A stretch of DNA of 18,657 nucleotides, from contig CAAGHB010000001.1 in the NCBI GenBank assembly GCA_900769535.1, forward strand, positions 1 through 18,657. Reading direction: 5' to 3'. Below are positions 8,470 to 15,494 of this stretch, piece after piece; the stretch's first letter is position 1, and each line of letters opens with the position of its first letter. A program made the position numbers and the translations under genes. This DNA is from Clostridia bacterium (GTDB lineage: Bacteria; Bacillota; Clostridia; Oscillospirales; Acutalibacteraceae). A model generated the notes under the pieces. The model saw only the letters and a list, made by a program, of their open reading frames with translations, searched no databases and was not told the origin of the DNA.

Positions 8470-8495
8470 GAATAAAAAATTCAAGGAGAATCATT

Positions 8496-8747
8496 ATGAC
8501 ATATACATATACTACACAAGGTGTTTGCGCCAGAAACATTACAATAGAAGTTGACGGAAACATTGTAAAAGAGGTCAAGTTTCTCGGCGGATGTAACGGA
8601 AACACCGCCGGAATATCAAAGCTTGTAGTCGGAATGGAAATTGACGAGGTTATACGACGACTCGAAAATATCAGATGCGGATTTAAGCCCACCTCCTGCC
8701 CCGACCAGCTCGCAAAGGCACTAAAAGAAATAAAAGAGAAAAAATAA
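8496..8747 (+). CDS. Four-cysteine TSCPD-domain protein (TIGR03905 type)
   Basis: This 83-aa protein matches the pattern of the TIGR03905 family. GVCAR carries Cys11, LGGCNGNTAGIS carries Cys33, and IRCGFKPTSCPDQLA carries Cys61 and Cys68. The TSCPD motif gives the domain its name; the same domain is found at the C-terminus of some B12-dependent ribonucleotide reductases. The four invariant cysteines suggest metal binding or redox chemistry, but no activity is established for the stand-alone protein. It is cytosolic, with no signal or membrane segment. The start is fixed by AAGGAG at 8483-8488. It forms a single-gene unit with its own promoter and a terminator at 8765-8798. Confidence 0.88.
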   Translation: MTYTYTTQGVCARNITIEVDGNIVKEVKFLGGCNGNTAGISKLVVGMEIDEVIRRLENIRCGFKPTSCPDQLAKALKEIKEKK

Positions 8748-8764
8748 TCAGTTTGATATTAAAT

Positions 8765-8798
8765 AAAAAAATCCGATGCTTACGCATCGGATTTTTTT
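8765..8798. terminator. Bidirectional terminator, perfect 15-bp stem
   Basis: AAAAAAATCCGATGC pairs perfectly with GCATCGGATTTTTTT around a 4-nt loop (TTAC). The A run on one side and the T run on the other let it stop both the TSCPD gene (plus) and the Cys-rich mini-protein gene (minus). Confidence 0.92.
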
Positions 8799-8815
8799 AA
8801 TGCCAGACAAAAGGA

Positions 8816-8962
8816 TTAGCAACAGTCATTGTTGCAACCGCAGCCACATCCGCAGCCGGAAGCATTATTTGTGCCGAAGCCGTTTCCGCCGCAAGCAAAG
8901 ATAAGGATAAGGATAATTATCCAAGTGCAGCAGCTGCCACCAAATAAACCGTTATTACACAT
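8816..8962 (-). CDS. Cys/Gly-rich membrane mini-protein (48 aa, 'chorion class high-cysteine' type)
   Basis: A 48-codon frame reads MCNNGLFGGSCCTW, then a hydrophobic segment IIILILIFA (residues 15-23), then a glycine/asparagine stretch, GCGCGCGC (36-43) and NNDCC. That is nine cysteines in 48 residues. AAAGGGGG at about 8974-8981 gives the ATG at 8962 a good ribosome site, and the gene ends 18 bp before a strong terminator. It resembles small proteins that clostridial genomes often label 'chorion class high-cysteine HCB protein 13', and is loosely like YjcZ-type sporulation mini-proteins. Both resemblances are from memory. The function is unknown; metal binding or a spore-surface role is conceivable. 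A hairpin in the leader, GTACGG/CCGTAC at 8987-9007, lies just ahead of the ribosome site. Confidence 0.78.
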   Translation of the reverse strand: MCNNGLFGGSCCTWIIILILIFACGGNGFGTNNASGCGCGCGCNNDCC

Positions 8963-9127
8963 AATCGCTCTATCCCCCTTTCGTCTGTACGGCTTTATTT
9001 ACCGTACCAACCTTCATCACCATTCTATGTTAAATTCGGTTTTTGGTTACAAGAGTTGAAGCCGACCGAATAAAATTTCTTTTGCACGACTAAAATATAA
9101 TAAATAAACGTGACGAAAGGATTTTAT
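8963..9127. promoter_or_regulatory. Divergent intergenic region between the Cys-rich gene and clpC
   Basis: 165 bp of non-coding DNA must hold two outward promoters. Toward clpC there is a TATAAT at 9096-9101, but no recognisable -35 at 16-18 bp. Toward the Cys-rich gene no standard promoter is convincing. An imperfect inverted repeat (8987-8992 with 9002-9007) lies in that gene's leader. I found no CtsR-type heptamer repeat (GGTCAAA) and no CIRCE element, which control clp genes in many Firmicutes. Confidence 0.4.
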
Positions 9128-11554
9128 ATGTTTAAATTCAACGGGTTTACGGCAAAGGCAAACATTGCTCTCAATCTCGCTATTGATTCCGCGCAAAATT
9201 TCGGCCACACATATATCGGCAGTGAGCACCTTATTATAGGCATTTTGCGCGAAAACGGCGGTATTGCCGCCAGTATTTTAAAGGAAAAAGGAATCACCGC
9301 CGAGCAAATTGAAAAGCTTTTGGAACAGACGGTGGGTATAGGCGGCAAGACACTTTTGACCCCCGACAGATTTACGCCGAGGGCTAAAAAAATTATAGAA
9401 ATGTCAATCACTACTGCGCGACAGATGGGCAACTCCTTCGTCGGCACCGAGCATATCCTAATCAGCATACTCAGCGAAAACGAAAATTACGCGGTAAAAT
9501 TTCTTTCGTCTTCGGGCATTGACACAGAAAAGCTGCTCCACGATTTAGTCAAAATATCGCAGTCGGCATCCGGCAACTTTGCATCCGCAGAAAGAGACGG
9601 CGCAAAGGGCAAAACGCCGCTTATTGACCAATTCGGCACCGACCTTACCAAAAAGGCGAAGGCAGGTCTCATCGACCCGGTTTTTGCCCGTGAAGGTGAG
9701 ATTGACCGACTTATACAAATTCTGCTAAGGCGAAGCAAAAACAACCCCTGTCTCATCGGAGAAGCAGGGGTCGGAAAGACAGCGGTTGCCGAGGGACTTG
9801 CGATGAAAATTGCCGAAGATGATGTGCCCGAAATTCTGAAAGGAAAACGCATTGTTTCGGTTGACCTGACATCAATGGTAGCAGGAACGAAATACCGAGG
9901 CGATTTTGAAGAACGAATAAAAAACACCATAAATGAGGTTAAAAAGGACGGCAACGTTATTCTCTTTATCGATGAAATTCACACCATTGTCGGAGCCGGC
10001 TCGGCAGAGGGGTCAACCGACGCCGCAAATATGCTTAAACCCGCTTTGTCAAGGGGTGAAATTCAGGTCATCGGCGCTACAACACTTAACGAATACCGAA
10101 AATTCATTGAAAAGGATGCGGCTCTTGAAAGGCGCTTTCAGCCGCTTAATATCAGCGAACCGAGCGAAGAAGCCACGGTGAAAATTATAAAGGGACTTCG
10201 TGACAAGTACGAAGCGCATCACAAGGTAAGGATAGATGACGAGGCGATTGAAGCCGCCGTTTCGTTATCAAAAAGATATATTAACGACAGATTTTTACCC
10301 GACAAGGCAATCGACCTCATTGACGAAACGGCAGCCAGAGTACGACTGCGGTCTATAACAGCGCCCGTCGATTTAAAGCAAATTGAGGATGAAATTAAAT
10401 ATATCTGCGGCGAAAAAATATCAGCAGTAAATTCTCAAAATTTCGAGGAAGCCGCGCGTCTCAGAGACAAAGAAATTGAAATGCAAAACGAACTGAACGC
10501 TCTCAAAAACTCATGGCACGAAAACCGAGAACACAGCTCGGGAGCAGTACTTGCAAATGATATTGCCGAAACGGTTGCCGAATGGACAAAAATACCAATT
10601 AACAAGCTGACCGAGGAGGAGGGGCAGCGTCTGCTCAATCTCGAAGCTGAAATCAAAAAAAGACTGGTCGGTCAGGATAAGGCCGTTTCAGCAGTTGCAA
10701 AGGCGGTAAGACGCGGAAGGTCGGGTATAGGCAGCGATAAGAAGCCGATTGGTTCATTCATTTTTCTCGGTCCTACGGGGGTAGGAAAAACCGAGCTCTG
10801 CCGTTCACTTGCCGAGGTTATATTTGGTTCGGAAAGCTGCCTGATAAAACTTGATATGTCGGAATATATGGAAAAACACACGGTATCAAAGCTTATCGGT
10901 TCTCCGCCCGGATACGTCGGCTATGACGAAGCCGGACAGCTTACCGAAAAAATCAGAAGAAAGCCCTATTCGGTCATACTTTTTGACGAAATCGAAAAGG
11001 CGCATCCCGATATTTTTAACCTTCTTTTACAGATACTGGACGAAGGAGTTTTGACCGATTCACAAGGACGTAAGGTATCCTTTAAAAACACGATTATAAT
11101 TATGACGTCCAATATCGGAGCCAGAAGCATTACAGAAAAGAGGGCCTTCGGCTTTGGTGAACACGACCCGTCGGGATTCATAAAATCATCGGTTACCGAC
11201 GAGTTAAAAAGGACGTTCAGCCCTGAATTTTTAAACCGAGTGGACGATATCATTATATTCGAAACACTAAAAAACGAGGATATGAGACAAATTGCAAAAA
11301 ACATGCTTACGTCCCTCAAAGAACGTCTGAGTAAGCTCGGCATTACTGCCGAATTTGACGACAGCGTTACCGCACATCTTGCCGAAAACGGCTTTGACAA
11401 ATCGTATGGAGCAAGACCGCTTAAACGGTTGCTGCAAAAGGCGGTTGAAGATGATTTAAGCGAAATGATTTTAAAGGGTGAAATTAAAAACGGAGACAAT
11501 ATTATATGTTCTGATTCGGAAGGAAAGATAACGATAAAAAAGCAGTCTGCGTAA
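9128..11554 (+). CDS. clpC: ATP-dependent Clp protease ATPase subunit ClpC
   Basis: ClpC is a double-ring AAA+ unfoldase that feeds damaged or tagged proteins to ClpP in the cytoplasm. The 808-aa protein has two N-terminal Clp_N repeats (about 3-145). AAA-1 has Walker A GEAGVGKT (211-218) and Walker B FIDEIH (280-285). A UVR-type coiled coil, NFEEAARLRDKEIEMQNEL, starts near residue 438 in the middle region, as expected of ClpC. AAA-2 has Walker A GPTGVGKT (548-555) and Walker [11 protein letters not shown] standard C-terminal D2-small domain follows. Length is normal. I prefer the ATG at 9128, with GAAAGG 7 nt ahead, over a GTG six codons upstream. It stands alone: the usual partners ctsR, mcsA and mcsB are not next to it, so its control may differ from the Bacillus pattern. 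Confidence 0.96.
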   Translation: MFKFNGFTAKANIALNLAIDSAQNFGHTYIGSEHLIIGILRENGGIAASILKEKGITAEQIEKLLEQTVGIGGKTLLTPDRFTPRAKKIIEMSITTARQMGNSFVGTEHILISILSENENYAVKFLSSSGIDTEKLLHDLVKISQSASGNFASAERDGAKGKTPLIDQFGTDLTKKAKAGLIDPVFAREGEIDRLIQILLRRSKNNPCLIGEAGVGKTAVAEGLAMKIAEDDVPEILKGKRIVSVDLTSMVAGTKYRGDFEERIKNTINEVKKDGNVILFIDEIHTIVGAGSAEGSTDAANMLKPALSRGEIQVIGATTLNEYRKFIEKDAALERRFQPLNISEPSEEATVKIIKGLRDKYEAHHKVRIDDEAIEAAVSLSKRYINDRFLPDKAIDLIDETAARVRLRSITAPVDLKQIEDEIKYICGEKISAVNSQNFEEAARLRDKEIEMQNELNALKNSWHENREHSSGAVLANDIAETVAEWTKIPINKLTEEEGQRLLNLEAEIKKRLVGQDKAVSAVAKAVRRGRSGIGSDKKPIGSFIFLGPTGVGKTELCRSLAEVIFGSESCLIKLDMSEYMEKHTVSKLIGSPPGYVGYDEAGQLTEKIRRKPYSVILFDEIEKAHPDIFNLLLQILDEGVLTDSQGRKVSFKNTIIIMTSNIGARSITEKRAFGFGEHDPSGFIKSSVTDELKRTFSPEFLNRVDDIIIFETLKNEDMRQIAKNMLTSLKERLSKLGITAEFDDSVTAHLAENGFDKSYGARPLKRLLQKAVEDDLSEMILKGEIKNGDNIICSDSEGKITIKKQSA

Positions 11555-11569
11555 TACAGACTGCTTTTT
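11537..11569. terminator. Bidirectional terminator between clpC and the DUF6514-like gene
   Basis: A 13-bp perfect stem, AAAAAGCAGTCTG with CAGACTGCTTTTT, has a 7-nt loop. The loop contains the clpC stop codon and the left arm lies within the last clpC codons. It ends 11 bp before the stop codon of the minus-strand DUF6514-like gene, so it can serve both. Confidence 0.9.
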
Positions 11570-11580
11570 CATTTACAATA

Positions 11581-11805
11581 TTATTCGTTAAGAAAATCTT
11601 CGACAACGTCGAAAATATGGGTAGGAGAAAGTTTATTTCTATTGCATTTGTCAACCAGCTCTCTCACCCTTTCCACGTCGGTTGATATATCGTCGAGTGA
11701 AATCTTGTCGCAGGAAATCCCGTATGTAACGGCGGTTTTTCCATCGATTTCAATCACTTTGCTGGTTAAACTATACAATATTTTACCGCCCCCAGAAATA
11801 TTCAC
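11581..11805 (-). CDS. DUF6514-like small protein
   Basis: The 74-aa product has the pattern TYGISC, then DISTDVERVRELVDKCNRNK, LSPTHIFDVVEDFL. I recognise this as the DUF6514 family of Clostridia, a short cytosolic alpha/beta protein of unknown function. The start is uncertain. GTG at 11805 gives the full length but has no clear ribosome site. A TTG at 11778 has GGGGGCGG about 10 nt upstream. It lies 57 bp downstream of the ClpE-like gene on the same strand with no terminator between, so it could be co-transcribed with it. It could also use a weak promoter in the gap. It faces clpC, with which it shares a terminator. Confidence 0.75.
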   Translation of the reverse strand: MNISGGGKILYSLTSKVIEIDGKTAVTYGISCDKISLDDISTDVERVRELVDKCNRNKLSPTHIFDVVEDFLNE

Positions 11806-11862
11806 TACTGAATATTTTCACACAATCCGGCAGCCCATTCAATACAACCTTAGTTGCTTTTT

Positions 11863-14150
11863 TTAAAGTCCGATTACCGAGATTTTTTCATCCTCGATGA
11901 TTGCCTTTATTTTTGTTAACTGTTCATCCTGGCGCTCAACCAGCATTTCGGCTATCTTATCCTCAACGTCCTTACGGACAAGACGGCGCAAATCACGAGC
12001 ACCGCGTACCGAATTTTCGTGAGCCCTTTTTGCAAGATTTTCGCAAACGGAATTATCAAAGGTAAAGTCAATTCCCTTTTCGGCGAGTACGGGTGAAAGC
12101 TCACCCAGCATAAGCGCCGCAATACTTTCGTAATCGGCAAGTGACAACTGATTAAAGACGATTATTTCGTCAATTCGGCCGATAAATTCAGGGCGCAAAA
12201 ACTCTTCAAGCGCCTTCATAACCTTTTCTTTATTAAGGTCCATGCTGGTCTTTCCAAAGCCGAGTGAACCGCCCTTTTTATCGCTTCCTGCATTCGAGGT
12301 CATAACGATAATCGTGTTTTCGAAATTGACCGTCCTACCCTGTGCGTCGGTTATTCGTCCTTCGTCAAGCACCTGTAAAAGTATATTCAAAACATCTGGG
12401 TGTGCCTTTTCGATTTCGTCAAAAAGTATGACCGAATAGGGCTTTCTGCGAATTTTTTCGGTAAGCTGTCCGGCTTCGTCGTAGCCGACGTATCCGGGAG
12501 GTGCTCCGATAAGACGCGATACCGAATGCTTTTCCATATATTCCGACATATCAAGACGGATAAGAGACTCGGGTGTGTCGAAAAGTTCGGATGCAAGCTG
12601 ACGTACAAGCTCGGTTTTTCCTACTCCCGTAGGACCGACAAAAATAAAGGATGCCGGCCGTCTTCTTGGGCTGATTTGAACACGTGAACGTCGGACGGCT
12701 GCGGCAATCTCTTTTATAGCAGCGTCCTGACCTATAATCCTTGATTTCAGCGCGCTTTCGAGCGAAGAAAGCTTTTTAAGTCCCGTTTCCTTAACCTTTG
12801 CGGCAGGGATTCCTGTCCAAAGCTCTATTACTGCCGCTAAATCATCGTCGGTTACGGCATTATCGGACGCGTCCTTTTCATATCCCTTACTCTCATCCTC
12901 GAGCTTTGCAATTTCAGAACGGACATTGGCAAGCGCTTCAAAATCAATACTTTCGGAATCGGAGGTAAGCTCACCCTCTTTTTCCTTTAAAGCGGCGAGT
13001 TTCTTTTGCGCCTTTAACAAGCTGTCAGCCGCCTTATTTCGAAGCGATGCGGCTGCACACGCTTCATCAAGCAAATCTATTGCCTTATCGGGCAAAAAGC
13101 GCTCGTTTATATAACGTTCGGAGAGGATAACTGCGCTCGAAATGATAGCGTCCGAAAGAGTTACGCCGTGAAATCCCTCGTAGTAATCCTTTACGCCCTT
13201 TAACATGGTAATGGTATCCGAAATCGACGGCTCGTCAACCGTTACCGGCTGAAAACGTCTTTCGAGTGCGGCATCCTTTTCGATATATTTTCGATATTCC
13301 TTAAATGTGGTTGCGCCGATGACCTGAATTTCGCCCCTTGACAAAGCGGGTTTGAGCATATTAGCTGCGTTCATGGTACCCTCGCTGTCGCCGGTGCTTA
13401 CCATATTATGAACCTCGTCGATAAAGAGGATGATATTCCGTCCGCCTTTACCTCGTCGATAAGCCCCTTTACCCTTGCTTCAAACTGACCTCTGAACTGA
13501 GTACCTGCGACAAGAGCTGTGAGGTCCAAAAGATGAATTTCCTTATCAAGCAAACGGGCAGGAACGTTACCCGAAACTATGCGAAGAGCAAGGCCCTCTG
13601 CGATTGCGGTCTTTCCAACACCCGGCTCTCCGATAAGGCAGGGGTTATTCTTCGTTCTTCTTGACAAAATTTGAATTACTCTTTCAAGCTCACGGTCACG
13701 GCCGATTATACGGTCAATTTCACCGAGGGCCGCCCGTGAATTAAGATTGGTGCAATATGCGCCAATCATTTTTTTCTTTTTCTTATCCTTTTTCTGCTTT
13801 TTATCCGAGTTTTTGTTCGCCTTTTCATCCGACGAATCAACATCCTTATCACCGAGAATGTTATTCATAAACGGAAACGGCATAGCTCCGCCGGGCTCAA
13901 ACGAATCCTCGCCGTCCTCAATTCCTTCGGGATTCATAAGCTCATTCATATTGCTCATAAGTTCGTTTGTCATATTTTCAATATCCTCTTCCGAAAGATT
14001 CATACCCTTCATCATTCCTTCGAGAGGATTAAATCCCATTTCCTTTGCACATTGGAGACAAAGCCACTCGTCATGCTGTTTGTCCCCTTCTTTTTTTATT
14101 ATTCTGACCACAGCAGGTCTCTTTTTACACTTTGAACATACTTGGTACAT
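11863..14150 (-). CDS. clpE: ClpE-like ATP-dependent Clp ATPase with N-terminal zinc finger (frameshifted)
   Basis: This is a second Clp unfoldase. Instead of Clp_N repeats it begins with a four-cysteine finger (Cys5, 8, 31, 34) like that of ClpE. An acidic and then Lys-rich linker follows to about residue 128. AAA-1 has Walker A GEPGVGKT (174-181). A UVR-like helix [19 protein letters not shown] lies in the middle. AAA-2 contains GPTGVGKT and LFDEIEKAH. The reading frame breaks after codon 238 near 13437, within AAA-1 just before Walker B. Restoring one base gives [13 protein letters not shown] and a normal 762-aa protein. As written the gene yields a 250-aa fragment. An inner start at 13404 could give a 513-aa C-terminal piece lacking Walker B. 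The rest is intact, so a sequencing or assembly error or a very recent mutation is likely. It lies downstream of pgsA. Confidence 0.88.
13433..13438 (-). other. Single-base deletion / frameshift site in the ClpE-like gene
   Basis: On the minus strand the text reads GCGGACGGAATATCATCCTC. The paralogous clpC encodes KKDGNVILFIDE at this point. One extra base (for example GGAAATATC) restores [12 protein letters not shown] and joins the two frames. The span of 2,288 nt is exactly one short of 763 codons. No slippery heptamer is evident. Confidence 0.85.
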
Positions 14151-14169
14151 TAAAATTTATCACCATTTC

Positions 14170-14211
14170 TCCGTATGGAATTGATTATGATTTGCTTCAT
14201 ACGGAAAGCAA
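14170..14211 (-). promoter_or_regulatory. Possible clpE promoter with an inverted repeat
   Basis: On the minus strand, TTGCTT (14211-14206) and CATAAT (14189-14184) are 16 bp apart, right after the pgsA stop. TCCGTATG and CATACGGA (14198-14205 and 14170-14177) form a perfect 8-bp inverted repeat around a 20-bp gap that contains the -10. One arm lies in the spacer and the other at the expected start site. It could be an operator or, in read-through RNA, a hairpin near the ribosome site. This is an inference from layout only. Confidence 0.4.
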
Positions 14212-14216
14212 GAAAA

Positions 14217-14774
14217 TTATTTATTATCTTTTTTAAAGAAAATATTGAGATAGCTTAAAAATGCGAAGAAAACAAATGCAATTGCAACAGATGACAGGAA
14301 TGTAATAACAATATCAGGTATAAAGCCGCCGAAATAGTCGCTGATTATTACAAGCACCATAAGAGCATAAAGCACCACCGTTGCAAGTTTTCCCCACCAG
14401 CGCGCATAGGGTGTTTCGGCATCTACATCATTGAGTATTACAAGTGTGCCGATAAGCATAAACAATTCCTTAATTACGATTATGATGACGAGAGGAATAA
14501 GCACGGTATGCTCGGTACAGAGGCAAAATACAACCGATGCCTGTGTAAGCTTGTCGGCTATCGGGTCAAGAATTTTTCCAACCTCGGAAATCATATTAAA
14601 GCGACGCGCAATAAATCCGTCAACCACATCGGTTAATCCCGAAAGCAAAACCAGCGCCATTACAATAAGCAGATTATGCTCTGTTTCTGTGTCAAAATAG
14701 AACCATACTATAAACGGTATTAAGCATATTCTTATCATTGACAGAACATTCGGAATTGTGAATACAGGTTTCAT
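14217..14774 (-). CDS. pgsA: CDP-diacylglycerol-glycerol-3-phosphate 3-phosphatidyltransferase PgsA
   Basis: PgsA makes phosphatidylglycerol phosphate from CDP-diacylglycerol and glycerol-3-phosphate, the committed step to phosphatidylglycerol, in the cytoplasmic membrane. The 185-aa protein has several hydrophobic helices. The full CDP-alcohol phosphotransferase signature is present: Asp49, Asp52, Gly53, Ala56, Arg57, Gly66, Asp70 and Asp74, with the exact family spacing. The N-terminal IPNVLSMIRICLIP is also typical of PgsA. Length is normal. The ATG at 14774 has AAGGAG about 10 nt upstream and lies 15 bp after cvpA, so it closes the ecf-truA-cvpA operon. A related CDP-alcohol transferase such as cardiolipin synthase is possible but less likely. 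Confidence 0.92.
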   Translation of the reverse strand: MKPVFTIPNVLSMIRICLIPFIVWFYFDTETEHNLLIVMALVLLSGLTDVVDGFIARRFNMISEVGKILDPIADKLTQASVVFCLCTEHTVLIPLVIIIVIKELFMLIGTLVILNDVDAETPYARWWGKLATVVLYALMVLVIISDYFGGFIPDIVITFLSSVAIAFVFFAFLSYLNIFFKKDNK

Positions 14775-14789
14775 TTGTTTTTTTCTCCT

Positions 14790-15494
14790 TTATTTTACTA
14801 ACGGGTTAAATGTATTTATAATCCTGAAAATATATGTGCTCTCAGTCATTTCGTAAGTAATCGAAAAGAGTCCCTTCTCGCTCGACGCTAAATAAAATCC
14901 AATTACCCACGAAACGAGTACCGCGAAAACGATTCCCTTAGGAATGCCGACTATACCGCCCAAAAATCCGTTGAGTTTTCCTAAATATTTTCCCGAAAAC
15001 ATTTTATTAAGTATTCGTGCTAAAATCTTAACCGCTATGAGACCGAGAATGAAAATTATTATCATTGACAGAGTCTGAATAATTCCGGTTACTATCGGCT
15101 TTGCCACCGTATCGACAACTATCTCTGACGGGCTTCTCTTTGACATAGAAAGCTCCTTAGTTATCTGCTCGGTGTCGCTCGAAGAAGCCCTCGATTCGTA
15201 TACTTTTGAAACAAAGCCCGGCATGGCCTCGATTGCCTCGTCAAGCATTTCGGCAACGGTGGTAAACGCCTTTGAGTCGAGATGCTCCTCGACATTCGAA
15301 ACTAAGCTCGGTCGGACAAAATTACCATATACCAAATCCGATACCGCCCATGAAAGAACTACGCTCAAAACAAGCGCGGCAAAGCAACCGACAAAGCCGA
15401 TAAACGTTTTTACAAATCCCTGCTTTGATGACAAAACTATAAAAAACGCTACTATTGCCAAAATGAGAATATCAAGAATTATCGACAGATTCAT
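14790..15494 (-). CDS. CvpA family membrane protein
   Basis: The 234-aa protein has the CvpA fold pattern. Two N-terminal hydrophobic helices (about residues 6-23 and 28-50) are separated by a short SSKQGFVKT stretch. A polar loop of about 80 residues follows, then two further helices (about 135-160 and 178-202) around KILARILNKMFSG and LNGFLGGIVGIPKG. The Gly/Pro-rich LGGIVGIPKG matches the family's GFLGGLLGLLKG-like signature. CvpA was named for colicin V production in E. coli and is otherwise linked to envelope stress; its role in Firmicutes is unclear. Its start shares one base with the stop of the upstream gene (TAATG), so the two are translationally coupled. Confidence 0.85.
   Translation of the reverse strand: MNLSIILDILILAIVAFFIVLSSKQGFVKTFIGFVGCFAALVLSVVLSWAVSDLVYGNFVRPSLVSNVEEHLDSKAFTTVAEMLDEAIEAMPGFVSKVYESRASSSDTEQITKELSMSKRSPSEIVVDTVAKPIVTGIIQTLSMIIIFILGLIAVKILARILNKMFSGKYLGKLNGFLGGIVGIPKGIVFAVLVSWVIGFYLASSEKGLFSITYEMTESTYIFRIINTFNPLVK

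Noticed and set aside
9487..9954. 155-codon minus-strand frame antisense to clpC
   Set aside because: Its Ser/Pro-rich composition is typical of an opposite-strand shadow of a conserved gene.
13398..13440. Programmed frameshift in the ClpE-like gene
   Set aside because: There is no slippery heptamer, no downstream pseudoknot that I can see, and no internal Shine-Dalgarno stimulator. A simple one-base loss explains it.
13747..14184. 145-codon plus-strand frame opposite the ClpE-like gene
   Set aside because: The Phe/Ser-rich sequence is the complement of the Lys/Glu-rich linker. It has no ribosome site.
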